64,000 nucleotides of DNA from NCBI RefSeq assembly GCF_000019785.1, contig NC_010524.1:1302001-1366000 (forward strand). Reading direction: 5' to 3'. The notes beneath the pieces are model-generated. The model was not told where the DNA came from. It worked only from the letters and a program-made list of their open reading frames with translations, and made no database searches. Positions 28,979-38,230 of this stretch are shown piece after piece. This DNA is from Leptothrix cholodnii SP-6. GTDB taxonomy: Bacteria; Pseudomonadota; Gammaproteobacteria; Burkholderiales; Burkholderiaceae_C. The position numbers were made by a program, and so were the translations under genes. Position 1 is the first letter of the stretch; each line of letters starts with the position of its first letter.

Positions 28979-29995
28979 ATGCACATCGAACACGGCGTCA
29001 GCCTGCAAAGTTTCAACACCTTCGGGCTGCCCGCCGTGGCGCAGACGCTGGTGCGCATCCGCGGCGAGGCCGATGTCCGGCGGCTGGTCGATCACCCCAG
29101 GCTCGGCCGCGCGCCCAAGTTCGTGCTGGGCGGGGGCAGCAACGTGGTGCTGACGCGCGACGTCGATGCGGTGGTGCTGAAGGTCGAGGTGCCGGGTCTG
29201 CGGGTGGTCGACACCCGCGCCGACGCCGTCATCGTCGAGGCCGGCGCCGGCGAGTCGTGGCACGGCCTGGTGGCCTGGACGATCGGGCAGGGCCTGGGCG
29301 GGCTCGAGAACCTGGCGCTGATTCCCGGCACGGTGGGCGCCGCGCCGGTGCAGAACATCGGCGCCTACGGGCTCGAACTGGCCGATCGCTTCGAGTCGCT
29401 CGACTATGTCGACCTGGTGAGCGGGCGGCTGCTCACGATCGATCGCGCCACCTGCCGCTTCGGCTACCGAGATTCGGTCTTCAAGCAGGCCCTGGCCGAC
29501 AAGTGCGTGATCACCCGGGTGCGCCTGCGCCTGCCGCGGCCGTGGCGGCCGGTGCTCGACTACATCGACCTGCAGCGCCGCATGGCCGACAGCGGCATCG
29601 GCGATCCGGGCCCGCAGCAGATCTTCGACTGGGTGGTCGAGGTGCGGCGCGCCAAGCTGCCCGACCCGGCCGTGATCGGCAACGCCGGCAGCTTCTTCAA
29701 GAACCCGATCGTCACGCCCGAGCAGTGCCGCGACATCATCGGCCGCGACCCGCATCTGGTGCACTACCCGATGGACGACGGCAACTTCAAGCTTGCCGCC
29801 GGCTGGCTGATCGACGCCTGCGGCTGGAAGGGCAAGACGGTGGGCGGCGCCGGCGTCTACGAGAAGCAGGCGCTGGTGCTGGTCAACCGCGGCGGCGCCC
29901 GCGGCGCCGAGGTGATGACGCTGGCGCGCGCGATCCAGGAGAGCGTCTACGGCCGCTTCGGCATCCGGCTCGAACCCGAGCCGGTGGTGCTCTGA
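28979..29995 (+). CDS. murB: UDP-N-acetylenolpyruvoylglucosamine reductase
   Basis: A 338-residue flavoenzyme that reduces UDP-GlcNAc-enolpyruvate to UDP-MurNAc in peptidoglycan synthesis. FAD-binding segments [12 protein letters not shown] (about 47-58) and [17 protein letters not shown] are present, with active-site Ser in [10 protein letters not shown] and a final Glu in [10 protein letters not shown]; the layout is type I (E. coli-like). The ATG at 28979 is preferred to 28961 because [16 protein letters not shown] is the usual start. Confidence 0.94.
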   Translation: MHIEHGVSLQSFNTFGLPAVAQTLVRIRGEADVRRLVDHPRLGRAPKFVLGGGSNVVLTRDVDAVVLKVEVPGLRVVDTRADAVIVEAGAGESWHGLVAWTIGQGLGGLENLALIPGTVGAAPVQNIGAYGLELADRFESLDYVDLVSGRLLTIDRATCRFGYRDSVFKQALADKCVITRVRLRLPRPWRPVLDYIDLQRRMADSGIGDPGPQQIFDWVVEVRRAKLPDPAVIGNAGSFFKNPIVTPEQCRDIIGRDPHLVHYPMDDGNFKLAAGWLIDACGWKGKTVGGAGVYEKQALVLVNRGGARGAEVMTLARAIQESVYGRFGIRLEPEPVVL

Positions 29996-30020
29996 ACGCG
30001 CTGGGGCGACGACCGGCGGC

Positions 30021-31250
30021 TCAGCGCCGCTCGACCAGCATCGGCACCAGCTGCAGCTGGGTGCGCAGCCGCTGGCTGGCGGCCAGCGCCTCGTCTCGGC
30101 TCGGGAAGGGCCCGGCCTGCAGCTTGTGCAAGGCGCTTTCGCGGAACTGCGCCAGCAGCGGCGCCAGCCACTCGGCATCGCTCGCCACCTTGCGCTGGAA
30201 CTGCGCCGCGCCTTCCGAGGCCTTGAACGCGCCCAGCTGCAGCCACCAGCCGCGTGCGGCCTGCGTGCCGGCGCGTTCGGTGGGCAGGATCGAGGTCACG
30301 GGCGCAGGGGCCGGCAGGGCCCTGGCGGACGCCTGGGACGGGGATGCGGGTGCGACATGCGGACCGTCGGCGCGCGGGCGCTCGGCGGCGGCGGTGGCCT
30401 GCGGCGCATCCAGGCGATCGCCCCATTCCGGCTCGCGCGCCGGTGTGGTGGCGGTCGGGGCCGGACGGGTCGCCGACGTGTCCTCCGGGCTGGCCGGCGC
30501 GGCCATGGGCGCCTCGGCCTGGAGGGCCTGCGCCAGCGTCAGCGTGGCGCGCTGGCCGGCCGACGGTGGCTCGTCGGTCGACATCTCGCGTCGCCAGGTG
30601 CCGTTGCGGATCGCCTCGTGGGTGATGCGCTCGACCTCGACCTCCGTCACGCCGCCGAGGATGCCGAGCTTGAGCGCGGCGGTATACGACACGTCGACCA
30701 CCCGGTCGCGCTTGAACGGCCCGCGGTCGTTGATGCGCACGATCACCTCGCGGCCGTTGGCCGGATTGCGGATGCGCGCGTAGCTGGGGATCGGGAAGGT
30801 GCGGTGCGCCCCGGTCATCGCGTACATGTTGTAGACCTCGCCGCTGGCGGTGCGCCGGCCGTGGAACTTGCGGCCGTACCACGAGGCCAGGCCGCGTTCG
30901 AGCACCGGCTCGTCGCGTGTCATCGGCGTGTACTGTCGGCCGAGCACGGCGTACGGCTTGTTGGGGCCGCCGACCCGCAGCGCCTCGACCTTGGGCTCGG
31001 CGTCGGGCACCTTGTGCAGGTCGGGCGGCGGGTTGGCCTCGGGGCCGTCGCGCTCGGTGATCGGGGCCGGGCGGCTGGCGCGTTCGGCGGGGCTTTCCAC
31101 CTTGGGCGCGCTGCCGCAGGCGGTCAGCAGGGCGGCGACCAGGGCCGGCGCCGCCCATCGCCAGGCGGGCCCGGCCACCGCTGCAGGGCGGCGGTTCAGG
31201 CCCGCGGGATGGGCGGGGCGGGTCGGTGACGGGCAGGCTGGGTACGACAT
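30021..31250 (-). CDS. rlpA: septal lytic transglycosylase/lipoprotein RlpA (DPBB + SPOR)
   Basis: A 409-residue outer-membrane lipoprotein. A signal ends in the lipobox ALLTACGS (Cys about 44). The double-psi beta-barrel (ERGLASWYGRKFHGRRTASG, then IRNPANGREVIVRINDRGPF) carries the usual Asp/Arg catalytic pair region. A long Ala/Pro linker leads to a C-terminal SPOR domain (WWLQLGAFKASEGAAQFQRK) that binds denuded septal glycan. RlpA cleaves naked glycans at division sites. The start at the ATG at 31250 gives a signal peptide with an unusually long N-region. Confidence 0.9.
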   Translation of the reverse strand: MSYPACPSPTRPAHPAGLNRRPAAVAGPAWRWAAPALVAALLTACGSAPKVESPAERASRPAPITERDGPEANPPPDLHKVPDAEPKVEALRVGGPNKPYAVLGRQYTPMTRDEPVLERGLASWYGRKFHGRRTASGEVYNMYAMTGAHRTFPIPSYARIRNPANGREVIVRINDRGPFKRDRVVDVSYTAALKLGILGGVTEVEVERITHEAIRNGTWRREMSTDEPPSAGQRATLTLAQALQAEAPMAAPASPEDTSATRPAPTATTPAREPEWGDRLDAPQATAAAERPRADGPHVAPASPSQASARALPAPAPVTSILPTERAGTQAARGWWLQLGAFKASEGAAQFQRKVASDAEWLAPLLAQFRESALHKLQAGPFPSRDEALAASQRLRTQLQLVPMLVERR

Positions 31251-31275
31251 GGGCGCGCATGTTCGCCCAGTTCGA

Positions 31276-32370
31276 TCACCCCGCCGCCGACCAGGTCGGG
31301 TAATCCGTGTAACCGGCGGCACCGCCGCCGTAGAGCTTGTCGCCCTGCAGCGGGTTCCACGGATGGCCGCCACGCAGGCGCAGGCCGAGGTCGGGGTTGG
31401 CGATGAACGGGCGGCCGAACGCCACCAGGTCGGCGCGGCCCTCGGCCACCGCGGCTTCGGCCATCGCGGCGCTGTAGCCGTTGTTGACCATCCACGGCGC
31501 GCCGATGCGACGGCGCAGCTCGGCGTAGTCGAACGCGGCGATATCGCGCGCGCCGCCGGTCTGGCCCTCGACCACGTGCACGTACATCAGGCCCAGCGGC
31601 GCGAGCCTGTCGCCCACGGCGTTGAACAGCGCCTGCGGGTCGCTGTCGGGTGCGGCGTCGTTCGAGGGGGTGACGGGGCTCAGGCGAACCGCCGTGCGCG
31701 CCGCGCCGATCTCGGCCACCACCGCGTCCATCACCTCGCCGAGCAGGCGGATGCGGTTGGCGATCGAGCCGCCGTAGGCGTCGGTGCGGTCGTTGATGCT
31801 GTCGCGCAGGAACTGTTCGAGCAGGTAGCCGTTGGCGGCATGGATCTCGACGCCGTCGAAGCCCGCCTCGATCGCGCAGCGGGCGGCGTGGCGGTAGTCG
31901 TTCACCAGGCCGGGCAGTTCGTCGGTGCGCAGCGCACGCGGCGCCGAGACGTCGGCGAAACCGCTGGCGATGTAGGTCTTGGAGACGGCAGCGCGGGCGG
32001 TCGACGACACCGGCACTTCGCCCTCGGGCAGCAGCGACACGTGCGAGATGCGGCCCACGTGCCAGAGCTGGATCACGATTCGCCCGCCTTGCGCGTGTAC
32101 CGCGTCGGTCACGCGGCGCCAGGCGGCGATCTGCTCGGGGCTGTAGATGCCCGGGGTGTCGAGATAGCCCTGGCCCATCGGGCTGATCTGGCTGGCCTCG
32201 GTGATGATCAGCGCCGCACCGGTGGCCGGATTGGCGCGCTGGCGGTAGTAGTCGACCATCAGGTCGTTGGGGACGCGCCCGACCGCGCGGTTGCGCGTCA
32301 GCGGGGCCATGGCGAGGCGGCTCGACAGCGTGAGGTTGCCGATCTGGATGGGGGTGTGCAGGAGGTTCAT
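31276..32370 (-). CDS. old yellow enzyme family ene-reductase (NemA-like)
   Basis: A 364-residue FMN-dependent TIM barrel that reduces activated C=C bonds and nitro compounds with NAD(P)H. Motifs: LAMAPLTRNRA (Thr at the FMN edge), QLWHVGRISH, EIHAANGYLLEQFLRDSIN with the HxxN substrate-binding pair, and YGGSIANRIR. The start is the ATG at 32370; MPAMNLL nine bases upstream is an alternative. It stands between rlpA and xth on the same strand, with about 65 bases to xth. Confidence 0.9.
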   Translation of the reverse strand: MNLLHTPIQIGNLTLSSRLAMAPLTRNRAVGRVPNDLMVDYYRQRANPATGAALIITEASQISPMGQGYLDTPGIYSPEQIAAWRRVTDAVHAQGGRIVIQLWHVGRISHVSLLPEGEVPVSSTARAAVSKTYIASGFADVSAPRALRTDELPGLVNDYRHAARCAIEAGFDGVEIHAANGYLLEQFLRDSINDRTDAYGGSIANRIRLLGEVMDAVVAEIGAARTAVRLSPVTPSNDAAPDSDPQALFNAVGDRLAPLGLMYVHVVEGQTGGARDIAAFDYAELRRRIGAPWMVNNGYSAAMAEAAVAEGRADLVAFGRPFIANPDLGLRLRGGHPWNPLQGDKLYGGGAAGYTDYPTWSAAG

Positions 32371-32435
32371 GGCCGGCATGATCGCCGCACTTCCAGCAAC
32401 CGCAGCGCCGACAAGGGCGCCGGATTTGTGCTGCA

Positions 32436-33200
32436 TCAGCCCAGCTCGACCCAGACCGGCGCGTGATCGCTCGGCCGCTCGTTCTTGCGCGGCGCCTTGT
32501 CGATCTGGCAGGCCGTGACCCGCGCCTTCAGCGCCTCGCCGACCAGCACGTGGTCGATGCGCAGGCCTTGGTTCTTGCGGAAGGCGAGGTTGCGGTAATC
32601 CCACCAGCTCCAGCTCTTGGGCGGCTGCTCGAACAGCCGGAAGGCGTCGACCAGCCCCAGCCCGACCAGTGCCTGAAAGTGCGCGCGCTCCTCGGGCGTG
32701 CAGTGGATCTGGCCGGCCCAGGCGACCGGATCGTAGACATCGCGGTCTTCGGGCGCGATGTTGAAGTCGCCCATCAGCACCAGTTGCGTATGCGCCGCCA
32801 GCTCGGTCTGCAGCCAGGCTTCGAGCGCCGTCAGCCAGCCCATCTTGTAGACGAACTTCTCGCTGTCGGGCGCCTGGCCGTTGGGGAAATAACCGCCGAT
32901 CACACGCACGCCGTCGACCGTGCCGGCGATCACGCGCGCCTGCGGGTCGTCGAGCGCGGGGATGTTGCGCACCACGTCGACCGCCGGCGTGCGGCTCAGC
33001 AGCGCCACGCCGTTGTAGGTCTTCTGGCCGTGCCAGACGGCGTGGTAACCCGCGGCCAGCAGTTCGGCAGCGGGGAACTTGTCGTCGGTGAGCTTGGTTT
33101 CCTGCAGCACGAGTGCGTCGGGCTGCGCGCTGACCAGCCAGTCGAGCAGCTGAGGCAGGCGCACCGACAGGGAGTTGACGTTCCAGGTGGCGAGTTTCAA
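32436..33200 (-). CDS. xthA: exodeoxyribonuclease III (AP endonuclease)
   Basis: A 254-residue ExoIII-type phosphodiesterase for base-excision repair: NVNSLSVRLPQLLDWL, VLQETKLTDDKFP (catalytic Glu), LMGDFNIAPEDRDVYDP (Asp/Asn), LRIDHVLVG, and PSDHAPVWVEL (Asp/His). All catalytic residues are visible. It cleaves 5' of AP sites and removes 3' blocks. It is near the photolyase operon, but the 66-base gap and an intervening gene give no evidence of a shared transcript. Confidence 0.93.
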   Translation of the reverse strand: MKLATWNVNSLSVRLPQLLDWLVSAQPDALVLQETKLTDDKFPAAELLAAGYHAVWHGQKTYNGVALLSRTPAVDVVRNIPALDDPQARVIAGTVDGVRVIGGYFPNGQAPDSEKFVYKMGWLTALEAWLQTELAAHTQLVLMGDFNIAPEDRDVYDPVAWAGQIHCTPEERAHFQALVGLGLVDAFRLFEQPPKSWSWWDYRNLAFRKNQGLRIDHVLVGEALKARVTACQIDKAPRKNERPSDHAPVWVELG

Positions 33201-33266
33201 GTGGATCCCGGGTGGCTGATGTCTGTCGCCACCATCCTACAAGGCGGCAGCCCCGGCGGGTCGGGC

Positions 33267-33629
33267 TCAGGCTGGCCGGGCTGGCCGATCAGGCGCGTCG
33301 TCGTCATCGCTGGACGGCGGCATCGGGTAGGCGTCGGCCACGTAGGCGGGCCCTTTCATCACGCGGACGATGAAGCAGCCCAGGCCGAGCGTCAGCACCC
33401 AGGTCCAGTTCAGCACGATGACGCCCAGCATCGCGAAGTCCCACTGCAGCAGCGCGCCGTCGGCTGCGCCGGATGCGGGCGTGGCCGGTGCCAGCAGGTG
33501 GTTCAGGCCGGCCAGCAGCAGGGGCAGCAGCGTGCCCCACAGCAGCACGGCCGGCAGGCGTCGCCAGATGCGGTGCTCCAGCCCGGGGGCCGATCGGGTG
33601 AAGCCGGGCAGGCGGTTGAAGGCGGTCAT
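33267..33629 (-). CDS. small membrane protein of unknown function
   Basis: A 120-residue protein with two hydrophobic helices (about 27-46, LPAVLLWGTLLPLLLAGLNH, and about 67-88, LGVIVLNWTWVLTLGLGCFI) and a hydrophilic acidic C-terminus (PPSSDDDDAPDRPARPA). I do not recognise a functional domain; similar two-helix proteins occur in Burkholderiales genomes. It begins 51 bases after the photolyase stop on the same strand and could be the last gene of that transcript. Confidence 0.65.
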   Translation of the reverse strand: MTAFNRLPGFTRSAPGLEHRIWRRLPAVLLWGTLLPLLLAGLNHLLAPATPASGAADGALLQWDFAMLGVIVLNWTWVLTLGLGCFIVRVMKGPAYVADAYPMPPSSDDDDAPDRPARPA

Positions 33630-33680
33630 GGGGGCTTTCGTCGGCGTCTGATCGAAGTGTGATCCGTGCGGGCCGGGTCG

Positions 33681-35162
33681 TCAGAACAACCGACCTTGCC
33701 CGTCGTCGGCTGCGCGGGTGCGTCGGGTCGGCCGGTTGCCCGATGGCGGCAGGCCGCTCTTGCGCGAGCCGTGCTTGTGCTGGATGGCGCCGGCTTCGTC
33801 ATGGGCCTCGGGTGTCTGGCGCAGGCCGTAGAGCCGCTGCTTGGCGGCAGCCACCGCAGCGCGTTCGTCGACGATCGGCGCCGGGTAGGCGGCGCTGCCG
33901 AACTCGGGCACCCAGCGGCGGACGTACTCGCCCTGTGGATCGTGATCGAGCGCCTGCTTGGCCGGCGAGTAGATGCGCAGCGTGTTGATGCCGGTGGTGC
34001 CGGACTGCATCTGCATCTGGCTCCAGTGGATGCCGGGCTCGAAGTCGAGAAACTGGCGAGCGAGGAACAGCCCCGGCTCGCGCCAGTGCAGCCACAGGTG
34101 ATAGGCCGCGAAGCTGACCAGCATCGCCCGCATGCGGAAGTTCAGCCAGCCGGTGGCGCGCAGCTGGCGCATGCAGGCGTCGACCATCGGGAAGCCGGTG
34201 CGGCCTTCGCACCAGGCCTGCAGGCGCTCGCGGTCGGCGGTCTGCAGCGCGCTGCCGTCGCCGGGTCGCAGGCCGTCGGCGCTGCGCGCGAAGTTGCGCC
34301 ACTCGATCGCCGGCTCGTCCTCCAGCTTCTGCATGAAGTGGCAGTGCCAGCGCAGGCGGCCGGCGAAGCCGCGCAGGCTGTAGGCCAGTTCGCGGTCGCT
34401 GGTGGCGCGCAAGGTGGCCTCGGTGGCCTGGTGCAGCATGCGCAACGACAGCGTGCCGAAGGCGAGGTGTTCCGACAACCGGCTGCAGCCGGCTTCTGCC
34501 GCGAGCGGACTCGACAGATGGCGCCGATAGCCGAGCGCGCGGCCGCCGAGGAAGCTCTGCAGCATCTGCTGCGCCGCCGCCTCGCCGGCCGGTGGCGTGT
34601 CGGGCGCGGTGGCCACGCCCAGCTCGCGCAGCGTGGGCAGGTCGGCCGGCAGCGTAGATGGTGCGAAGCCCGGTGCGGCGCGCCAGCCCGCCGGCACGCG
34701 CACGCACGGCGCGTCCATGCGCTGCTGCCAGCGGCCGGCCCAGCCGCGGCGGTCTTTCAGGCGGCGGATCACGCCGGTCTGTGGCCACTCGGTCCAGGCC
34801 ACGCCGTGCGCACGGCACCAGCGCGCCACGGCCCGGTCGCGCGCGTAGCTCCAGCCCGGGCCGGTCTCTTCGTGGCTGAACAGCCGCGTACAGGCGAATT
34901 CGCGCCGCAGCGCCGCCAGCACCTCGACCGCCTCGCCCGTGCGCACCAGCAGCGGCAGGCCGCGTGCGGCCAGCGCGTCGCGCAGGGGTGCCAGGCACTT
35001 GAGCAGCCAGGTGACGTGTCGCGGGTGGCACTCGGGGCTGTCCAGCCAGGCGGGTTCGATGATGAACAGCGCCAGCGCGGCGTCGCAGCGTGCGGCCTCG
35101 GCCAGCGGCGCGTGGTCGGTCACGCGCAGGTCGCGCTTGAACCAGACGACAGCGCGGCTCAT
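33681..35162 (-). CDS. phrA: deoxyribodipyrimidine photolyase/cryptochrome
   Basis: A 493-residue blue-light flavoprotein that repairs cyclobutane pyrimidine dimers. Antenna-domain start VVWFKRDLRVTDHAPLAEAA, FAD-domain segments SRLSEHLAFGTLSLRMLHQA, LRWHCHFMQKLEDEPA, GFPMVDACMRQLRATGWLN and GTTGINTLRIYSPAKQALDH are present. The C-terminal 40 residues are a basic tail. The start is the ATG at 35162; upstream codons (Arg/Pro-rich) do not fit the domain. It is third of three photolyase-family genes on one strand. Whether it is a CPD enzyme or a cryptochrome is not settled by sequence alone. Confidence 0.87.
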   Translation of the reverse strand: MSRAVVWFKRDLRVTDHAPLAEAARCDAALALFIIEPAWLDSPECHPRHVTWLLKCLAPLRDALAARGLPLLVRTGEAVEVLAALRREFACTRLFSHEETGPGWSYARDRAVARWCRAHGVAWTEWPQTGVIRRLKDRRGWAGRWQQRMDAPCVRVPAGWRAAPGFAPSTLPADLPTLRELGVATAPDTPPAGEAAAQQMLQSFLGGRALGYRRHLSSPLAAEAGCSRLSEHLAFGTLSLRMLHQATEATLRATSDRELAYSLRGFAGRLRWHCHFMQKLEDEPAIEWRNFARSADGLRPGDGSALQTADRERLQAWCEGRTGFPMVDACMRQLRATGWLNFRMRAMLVSFAAYHLWLHWREPGLFLARQFLDFEPGIHWSQMQMQSGTTGINTLRIYSPAKQALDHDPQGEYVRRWVPEFGSAAYPAPIVDERAAVAAAKQRLYGLRQTPEAHDEAGAIQHKHGSRKSGLPPSGNRPTRRTRAADDGQGRLF

Positions 35163-35193
35163 GCGCGTTCCGGGCCTCGGCCGCGCGGCCGTG

Positions 35194-36456
35194 TCAGTCG
35201 CGGCTGCACAGCAGCTCCTCGGCATGGTGCAGACCGCGCGTGGCGCGGGTCCACCACTGCGAGAAGCTCTCGCAGCGCCGCGCCACCGGCGGGAACAGCG
35301 TCGGTGCCGCGTCCAGCTGCGCCACGGGCCGGAGCCAGCGCGTGAGGTGCGGGTCGTCGACGCTGCGCACGCGCGCCGCGCCCGCCAGCGCGTTGGCCAG
35401 GCCGGCGGCGTCGACGAACCAGCGTTGCGCAGTCACCGCAGCCATCGCCGTGTCGACCCAGCGCCAGCGTGACTCGGGCCAGGGCCAGGCCTGGTGGTGT
35501 TCGCGCAGGTACACGCCGATCCGCACGGCACCGTCGGGCAGGTCGGCCGGCGGCGCACGCAGCGCCCACGGGTGCACCAGCCAGACCTCGCGCCCGCGCA
35601 GCCGCTCGGCGCAGGCGGCATCGGGCACGCGCAGCCCCAGGCCGGCGGGTGGTGCGGCGAGCAGCGGCGGCTCGGGCGTGGCGGCTGTCTCGGCCATCGG
35701 CGCACGGGAGGCCGGGCCGGGGGCGGCTGTCGGCGTGGCGCTGCGGGCGATGCGGTCCAGCGCCTCGTAGGACTGGTCGATCACGGTGCCGGCGCTGTGC
35801 CAGTGGGCGGGCGCGTAGCACGCCACGTTGTCGGCGTTGAAGAGATACGGCTTGTGGCTGCCGGTTCCGGCCACCCACTGCCAGCTGAGGTGGTTGCTGG
35901 CCAGATCGCCGTCGAGCAGGTGCGCCACCAGCCAGTCGGCGCCCGCGCGCCAGTGCACGTGACGCAGGTGCACCACGTAGCTGGCCAGCCACATGCGGGC
36001 GTGGTTGTGCAGCGTGCCGGTCGCGTAGAGCGTGCGCACCGCCTCGTCGATGACCGGCACGCCGGTGCGCGCCTGGCGGATGTCGGCCGGCAGCACCGGC
36101 GCGCAGGTTTCATCCGGGCGCGGGCCGGTGTGCAGCGACTGCAGGATGGCGTCGCCCGCGTGGCCCCAGGCATGGCGGAAGAACTCGCGCCAGCCCAGCT
36201 CGAACACCAGCTTGTGCCGCACCTCCAGCCGCTCGCGCTGCAGCACGCCGGCCAGCACCTCGGGCAGCGTGATCAGGCCGTGCGTCAGGTAGGGTGACAG
36301 GCCCGTCACCGCGCCGTCGAGGTGGTTGCGGGTGCGCGCGTAGGCGGCGGGCCGCACGCGGGCGATGCGCGCCAACGCCGCGCTGCGCGTCGGGGGCAGC
36401 GTGTCGGCCCAGGGCGCCGGGCTGTCTTCGAGTCGGTGGTCCAGCAGGTCGGACAT
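35194..36456 (-). CDS. photolyase-like FAD protein with reversed domain order
   Basis: A 420-residue protein. Residues about 20-235 are a photolyase/cryptochrome FAD-binding helical domain: TGLSPYLTHGLITLPEVLAG, LVFELGWREFFRHAWGH, GVPVIDEAVRTLYATGTLHN, HARMWLASYVVHL and SNHLSWQWVAGTGSHKPYLF. No antenna domain precedes it. Instead residues about 285-420 follow a Pro/Ala linker and read like a Rossmann-type domain (REVWLVHPWALR, VRIGVYLREHHQAWPWPESR, WFVDAAGLANAL). The order is therefore the reverse of standard photolyases. It starts 2 bases after the FeS-photolyase stop and is 31 bases from the next photolyase, so it is part of the same operon. Its activity is unknown. Confidence 0.75.
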   Translation of the reverse strand: MSDLLDHRLEDSPAPWADTLPPTRSAALARIARVRPAAYARTRNHLDGAVTGLSPYLTHGLITLPEVLAGVLQRERLEVRHKLVFELGWREFFRHAWGHAGDAILQSLHTGPRPDETCAPVLPADIRQARTGVPVIDEAVRTLYATGTLHNHARMWLASYVVHLRHVHWRAGADWLVAHLLDGDLASNHLSWQWVAGTGSHKPYLFNADNVACYAPAHWHSAGTVIDQSYEALDRIARSATPTAAPGPASRAPMAETAATPEPPLLAAPPAGLGLRVPDAACAERLRGREVWLVHPWALRAPPADLPDGAVRIGVYLREHHQAWPWPESRWRWVDTAMAAVTAQRWFVDAAGLANALAGAARVRSVDDPHLTRWLRPVAQLDAAPTLFPPVARRCESFSQWWTRATRGLHHAEELLCSRD

Positions 36457-36458
36457 GT

Positions 36459-38000
36459 TCAGCGCACCTCGCCGCGGCGGATCGCAGACGCGCGTTCTCG
36501 GATCGCCTGCTTCTGGCCGTCGTTCAGGCGCGCCACGTTCTTCACCTGCAGCGCCATGCGCGGATTGCCGGCCAGCGCGGCCTCGTGCTTCATCAGGAAG
36601 TCCCAGTACAGCGTGGTGAACGGGCAGGCCGCGTCGCCGCTGCGCTGCGCGGGGTCGTAGCGGCAGCCCTTGCAGTAGGGGCTCATGCGCTGGATGTACT
36701 TGCCGGTGGCCACGTAGGGCTTGCTGGCCATCAGGCCGCCGTCGGCGTACTGGCTCATGCCCAGCGTGTTGGGCAGCTCGACCCATTCGACCGCATCGAC
36801 GTAGACCGCCAGATACCAGGCATGCACCTGCTGCGGCTGCACGCCGTACATCAGCGCGAACAGGCCGGTGACCATCAGGCGCTGGATGTGGTGGGCGTAG
36901 CCGTGCTGCAGCGTCTGCCCGATCGCATCGCGCAGGCAGGCCATGTCGGTGGCGCCGGTCCAGTACCAGGCCGGCAGGTCTTCCTGTGCGTCCAGCGTGT
37001 TGAGCTCGGCGTAGCCGGGCATTCGGGTCCAGTAGATGCCGCGCACGTACTCGCGCCAGCCCAGGATCTGGCGCACGAAACCTTCCACGCTGGCCAGCGG
37101 CGCCGCGCCCGCGCGGTAGGCGGCGACGGCCGCGTCGACCACCTCGCGCGGGTTCAGCAGCTTCAGGTTCAGTGCCGCCGACAGGTGCGCGTGATGCAGC
37201 CAGGGCTCGCCGGGCCACATCGCGTCCTGGTAGCGGCCGAACAGCGGCAGGCGCTCGGTGACGAAACGCTGCAGCGCGACGAGCGCCTGTTCGCGCGACA
37301 CCGGCCAGGCGAAGTCGTCCAGCCGGCCGGGGTGGTCGGCCAAGCGCGCCTCGACCAGCGCGATCACCTCGCGTGTCATGGCATCGGGCTCGAACACCGC
37401 CCGCGGTGGCACGCTGCCCGGACCGGCGGCGCCAAACGCCTCGCGGTTGTCGGCGTCGAAGTTCCACTGGCCGCCTTCGGGCTGCTCGCCTTGCATCAGC
37501 ACGCCGTGGCGCTTGCGCATTTCGCGATAGAAATATTCCATGCGCAGCGACTTGCGGCCGCGCGCATGCGCCGCGAACTCGCGCACGCTGCCATAGAAAT
37601 GGCGGTCCTCGCGGATCTCCAGCGGCAGGCCGTGTGCCTGCGCCACATCCTTGATCGCCTGCAGCACGCGCCAGTCGCCCGGTGCAGTCATCACCAGCCG
37701 GGCCGGGCGCAGGCGCTCGATGTCGGCCTGCAGTTGCGCGGCCAGGCTGCCTTGGTTGGTCGGGTCGTCCAGCCGCATGGGGTGCAAGGGCCGGCCGGCG
37801 GCACGCAGCGCCTGCGCGAAGTGGCGCATCGCGGCCAGGAACATCACGCTGCGTGGCTTGCTCGACCACACATGGGTCGATTCCTCGGCCACCTCGGCCA
37901 TCCAGACCGCGTCGTGTGCGGCGTCGAAACCGTCGAACGCGGCGGCTTCCAGGTCGAGCTGATCGCCCAGCACGAGAACGAGATTGCGCAACTCAGCCAC
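36459..38000 (-). CDS. FeS-type cryptochrome/(6-4) photolyase (PhrB-like, FeS-BCP)
   Basis: A 513-residue photolyase-related protein beginning ELRNLVLVLGDQLDL, the start typical of iron-sulfur bacterial cryptochrome/photolyases. Four Cys at about 355, 443, 446 and 459 (ACLRDAIGQ; SPYCKGCRYDPAQRSGDAAC) have the spacing I recall for the 4Fe-4S ligands of Agrobacterium PhrB, a (6-4) photolyase. FAD-domain residues (WREYVRGIYW, LMVTGLFALMYG) are present. The start is a GTG whose first bases overlap the DUF2256 stop by 8, implying coupled translation. Confidence 0.9.
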   Translation of the reverse strand: MAELRNLVLVLGDQLDLEAAAFDGFDAAHDAVWMAEVAEESTHVWSSKPRSVMFLAAMRHFAQALRAAGRPLHPMRLDDPTNQGSLAAQLQADIERLRPARLVMTAPGDWRVLQAIKDVAQAHGLPLEIREDRHFYGSVREFAAHARGRKSLRMEYFYREMRKRHGVLMQGEQPEGGQWNFDADNREAFGAAGPGSVPPRAVFEPDAMTREVIALVEARLADHPGRLDDFAWPVSREQALVALQRFVTERLPLFGRYQDAMWPGEPWLHHAHLSAALNLKLLNPREVVDAAVAAYRAGAAPLASVEGFVRQILGWREYVRGIYWTRMPGYAELNTLDAQEDLPAWYWTGATDMACLRDAIGQTLQHGYAHHIQRLMVTGLFALMYGVQPQQVHAWYLAVYVDAVEWVELPNTLGMSQYADGGLMASKPYVATGKYIQRMSPYCKGCRYDPAQRSGDAACPFTTLYWDFLMKHEAALAGNPRMALQVKNVARLNDGQKQAIRERASAIRRGEVR

Positions 38001-38160
38001 GGGCAGCCCTGGCGCGCCGGCAGGCGTCGGAGCAGAACTTCACCTCGTCCCAGGTGCGGGCCCAGCGGCGGCGCCAGCTCATCGGCCGGCCGCAGGCCAC
38101 GCAGGGCTTGCTGGGCAGGGCCGCCTTGTTGCCGCGGAATGCGGGGGTGGGTGGCGTCAT
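37993..38160 (-). CDS. DUF2256 small zinc-ribbon protein
   Basis: A 55-residue protein, MTPPTPAFRGNKAALPSKPC at its start. It has two Cys pairs (CVACGRPMSWRRRW and FCSDACRR), a C4 zinc-binding pattern that matches DUF2256 (FRGNK-LPSK-C-C-R-W-W-V-FCS-C-R). Genes of this family are often fused to or adjacent to FeS-type photolyases; its role is unknown. It leads the four-gene photolyase operon, its stop overlapping the GTG of the FeS photolyase by 8 bases. Confidence 0.85.
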   Translation of the reverse strand: MTPPTPAFRGNKAALPSKPCVACGRPMSWRRRWARTWDEVKFCSDACRRARAARG

Positions 38161-38230
38161 CGGCAATGCGCTCGGGCAGCGGGGCTTGATCGGCCGTCGA
38201 TGGTAGCCAGACAGGATTCAATGGCGATTC

